14,182 nt of DNA from contig NHIU01000004.1 in NCBI GenBank assembly GCA_002169755.1, positions 1 through 14,182 of the forward strand, in the 5' to 3' direction. Positions 12,283 through 14,182 of this stretch are shown here, piece after piece. Each line of letters begins with the position of its first letter. The first letter of the stretch is position 1. The notes under the pieces were generated by a model. It was not told the origin of the DNA. It ran no database searches and saw nothing but the letters and a program-made list of their open reading frames with translations. The position numbers and the translations under genes are program-made. Source of the DNA: Candidatus Pelagibacter sp. TMED197 (GTDB lineage: Bacteria > Pseudomonadota > Alphaproteobacteria > Pelagibacterales > Pelagibacteraceae).

Positions 12283-13208
12283 TTATTTAAACTGGCATTA
12301 AGAAGTATTTTTTCAACTAAATTTTCAAATGTAATGCCTCTATATTTAGCAATTTCTGGAACCAAAGATAAACTTGTCATCCCTGGTTGTGTATTTGTCT
12401 CTAAAAGAAAAAATTGGCTTTTGTAGAATTTAAAATCTGATCTAGTAACCCCTTCGCATCCTAAAACCTTGTGAGCTTTTTTTGCAATTTTAAGAATTTT
12501 TTCATAATCATTTTTTTTTAAGTTTGCAGGCATAATGTGTTTAGTGTTAGCTGCCTTTGAATATTTTGCTTTATAATCATAAAATTTTCTTCTAGGTTTC
12601 AATTCAATTGCGCCTAAAGGAACTCCGTTAATTACTGCTACTTGCACTTCTTGACCTCCTATAAATGGTTCAAAAATTAATTTAGAATAGTTGTTAAAAA
12701 GACGATTAGAAGATTTGTTGAGATCTTTTATATCCTTACATATTTTAACTCCGATACTAGATCCTTCATTTGGTGGCTTTACAACAATCGGAAACTTTAT
12801 TTTTTTATTTCTTATACATTTACTTAACTCCATATTGCTGTATTTTTCTTTATCAAAAATAAAATATTTGGGTGTTTTAATCTTATTTTTTTTAAATATT
12901 TCTTTTGAAATAATCTTATTCATTGCGTTATAAGAACTTAGTACACCTGAGTGTGTGTATGGAATTCTTAAATATTCAAAATAACTTTGAGCCACTCCAT
13001 CTTCTCCGTCTTTGCCATGTAAAGCATTAAAAATTAAATCTGTTTTATTTCTATCAATTAAATTAAGTGATTTTTTTTTTGGATCAAATGACGAAACCTT
13101 ATAGCCTTTATTTTTTAAAGCTTTAATGACAGCTCTTCCACTGTCAAGACTAACCGCTCTTTCTCCAGATGTACCCCCAAGTACAACTAAAACTCTTTTT
13201 TTATTCAT
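12279..13208 (-). CDS. ddlB: D-alanine--D-alanine ligase
   Basis: 309 residues from the ATG at 13208; in-frame GTG (13211) and TTG (13214) codons are alternatives. Joins two D-alanines using ATP to make the dipeptide for peptidoglycan precursors. ATP-grasp enzyme with all key residues: E16 in GGTSGERAVS, HGKDGEDG (64-71, 'HG..GEDG' signature), VVKPPNEGSSIGV (142-154, with S151 and K144), EPFIGGQEVQVAV (180-192), Y216 in YDYKAKY on the omega loop, R256 and D258 (GVTRSDFKF), and E270 and N272 in LETNTQPGMTSLSLVP, which also holds the second signature. The residue numbers nearly equal those of E. coli DdlB. The ATG overlaps the end of murB by eight bases, and the TGA overlaps the ftsQ ATG. A ten-base A run on the coding strand (13080-13071) encodes KKK without breaking the frame. 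Confidence 0.96.
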   Translation of the reverse strand: MNKKRVLVVLGGTSGERAVSLDSGRAVIKALKNKGYKVSSFDPKKKSLNLIDRNKTDLIFNALHGKDGEDGVAQSYFEYLRIPYTHSGVLSSYNAMNKIISKEIFKKNKIKTPKYFIFDKEKYSNMELSKCIRNKKIKFPIVVKPPNEGSSIGVKICKDIKDLNKSSNRLFNNYSKLIFEPFIGGQEVQVAVINGVPLGAIELKPRRKFYDYKAKYSKAANTKHIMPANLKKNDYEKILKIAKKAHKVLGCEGVTRSDFKFYKSQFFLLETNTQPGMTSLSLVPEIAKYRGITFENLVEKILLNASLNK

Positions 13209-14106
13209 CACCAATAATTTTAATCTCTAATTGAAGATCGACTCCTGTTTTAACTTTCACTTGTTCTTTAACTTTATTAATTAATTTTTCTATATCCGAA
13301 GTTTTTGCTTTTCCGTTATTTAAAAAAAAATTACAATGTTTTTCTGAAATTTTAGCATCGCCTACATTTAATTTATCACTACCTGACTCTTTAATTAGCT
13401 CCCAAGCTTTTTTATTGTTATGATTTTTAAAGGTGCTTCCTCCAGTTTTGATTTGACTAGGTTGAGATTTTTTTTTTTGGTCAATAAGTTGATTTTGTTT
13501 TTTTTCTATAAGTTGTTTGGATGAAATAATACCTTTAAGTTTTGCTGATAAAATTATAAAATTTTTAGATAAATTTGTTCCTCTGTAATAGAATTTAATT
13601 TCATCTTTTTGTATTTCTTTTTCTTTTCCATCTTCATCTAGCACTTTTACGGATACTAAAATTTTAGAAATATCCGATCCATAGCATCCGCTGTTCATAG
13701 AAATCGCTCCACCAATTGATCCTGGGATGCATGATAAAAATTCCATATTACTTAAACAATTTTTTTGTGCAAAATTAGAAACTTTTCTGTCTAATGTTCC
13801 TGCTCCTGCTTCAATTATATTCTTATCAATTAGTTTAACATGTGAAAATTTAGAACCTAGTTTAATTACTGCACCTTTTATTCCTGAATCTCTAATTAAA
13901 GTATTTGAGCCAGCTCCCAAGATATAAAATCTAATATTTTTTTTTATAATTTCACTGAAAAATTCTTTTAATTGTTCTTTGTTGTCAGGCCTAAAAAAGA
14001 TATCTGCAGGGCCCCCTAGATTAAACCAGCTATATTTTGAAAGACTTTCTCTAATTATTAAATTTTTACCAAACTTTTTTTGTAAATAATCTGTATTTAA
14101 ATTCAT
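13201..14106 (-). CDS. murB: UDP-N-acetylenolpyruvoylglucosamine reductase MurB
   Basis: 301 residues. FAD-dependent cytosolic enzyme that reduces the enolpyruvyl group with NADPH to give UDP-MurNAc. FAD-binding features are clear: SWFNLGGPAD (26-35), YILGAGSNTLIRD (61-73), and CIPGSIGGAISMNSGCYG (126-143). The catalytic set is Y174-R175 in YYRGTNL, S224 in GGSTFKN, and E294 in LQLEIKIIG. HCNFFLNNGKA (257-267) is the usual C-terminal signature. The arrangement is that of shorter type II MurB proteins (as in alphaproteobacteria and Staphylococcus) rather than the 342-residue E. coli type I. The start overlaps the murC stop by four bases (ATGA) and the end overlaps ddl by eight. An eleven-base A run on the coding strand (13478-13468) encodes QKKK in a basic linker at 209-213. 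Confidence 0.96.
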   Translation of the reverse strand: MNLNTDYLQKKFGKNLIIRESLSKYSWFNLGGPADIFFRPDNKEQLKEFFSEIIKKNIRFYILGAGSNTLIRDSGIKGAVIKLGSKFSHVKLIDKNIIEAGAGTLDRKVSNFAQKNCLSNMEFLSCIPGSIGGAISMNSGCYGSDISKILVSVKVLDEDGKEKEIQKDEIKFYYRGTNLSKNFIILSAKLKGIISSKQLIEKKQNQLIDQKKKSQPSQIKTGGSTFKNHNNKKAWELIKESGSDKLNVGDAKISEKHCNFFLNNGKAKTSDIEKLINKVKEQVKVKTGVDLQLEIKIIGDE

Positions 14107-14182
14107 AACTTATATTTTAATTGACTCATCCATTGGGAAATAGAACCCGCTCCCATACCAATAATTATTTCATCTTCAATTA
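14103..14182 (-). CDS. murC: UDP-N-acetylmuramate--L-alanine ligase, 3' end only
   Basis: Only the last 25 codons before TGA are in the window; the gene enters from the right edge. The visible tail is acidic (IEDEIIIGMG), then GAGSISQWMSQL and a short basic end. A C-terminal 'GAG-[ST]-I-[ST]-QW' is characteristic of alphaproteobacterial MurC, which adds L-alanine to UDP-MurNAc. The order murC-murB-ddl fits, and its stop overlaps the murB ATG as ATGA. With so few residues in view, the call rests on this motif and on context. Confidence 0.85.
   Translation of the reverse strand, partial: IEDEIIIGMGAGSISQWMSQLKYKL

Overview
The window is a very AT-rich, densely packed piece of a bacterial chromosome. 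Proteins rich in Lys, Asn, Ile and Phe, spacers of a few bases, frequent start/stop overlaps and an alphaproteobacterial gene order (murC-murB-ddl-ftsQ-ftsA-lpxC-bamD-ligA) point to a streamlined alphaproteobacterium. SAR11 (Pelagibacterales) is the best guess. That placement is inferred from composition, gene order and protein similarity as I remember it, not from a search. The outer-membrane genes bamD and lpxC show that the cell is Gram-negative. There are no tRNA or rRNA genes, CRISPR arrays, insertion sequences or phage genes, and no intergenic stretch exceeds about 70 bases.

Layout. At the left edge lies a class II fumarase (fumC, + strand) missing about 16 N-terminal residues. It converges with a one-base gap on a short AsmA-like membrane-anchored protein (- strand). 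A 43-base divergent spacer separates that gene from a + strand pair, a UvrD/PcrA-type helicase and a long-form Xaa-Pro aminopeptidase, which overlap by 13 bases. The aminopeptidase converges on ligA with a 12-base overlap. From there to the right edge everything is on the - strand. In transcription order this is murC (3' end only), murB, ddl, ftsQ, ftsA, lpxC, bamD, ligA, which forms the tail of a division and cell wall (dcw) cluster followed by envelope genes and DNA ligase.

How the genes work together. MurC, MurB and Ddl make the cytoplasmic peptidoglycan precursor. FtsQ and FtsA are divisome proteins. LpxC commits UDP-acylGlcNAc to lipid A, and BamD belongs to the beta-barrel assembly machine. 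LigA and the helicase serve DNA replication and repair, fumarase is in the TCA cycle, and the peptidase recycles peptides. The murC-to-ftsA genes are spaced by -8 to +3 bases and look like one transcript. A good -10 box in the ftsA-lpxC spacer suggests lpxC-bamD-ligA can also start separately.

I found no wholly new system. The most interesting signals are in the division genes. FtsA keeps its overall fold landmarks and C-terminal membrane helix but appears to have lost all three actin-type nucleotide-binding motifs. FtsQ has almost no cytoplasmic tail. ftsZ is absent from its usual place between ftsA and lpxC. LigA has a one-residue-shorter CxC first knuckle in its zinc finger.
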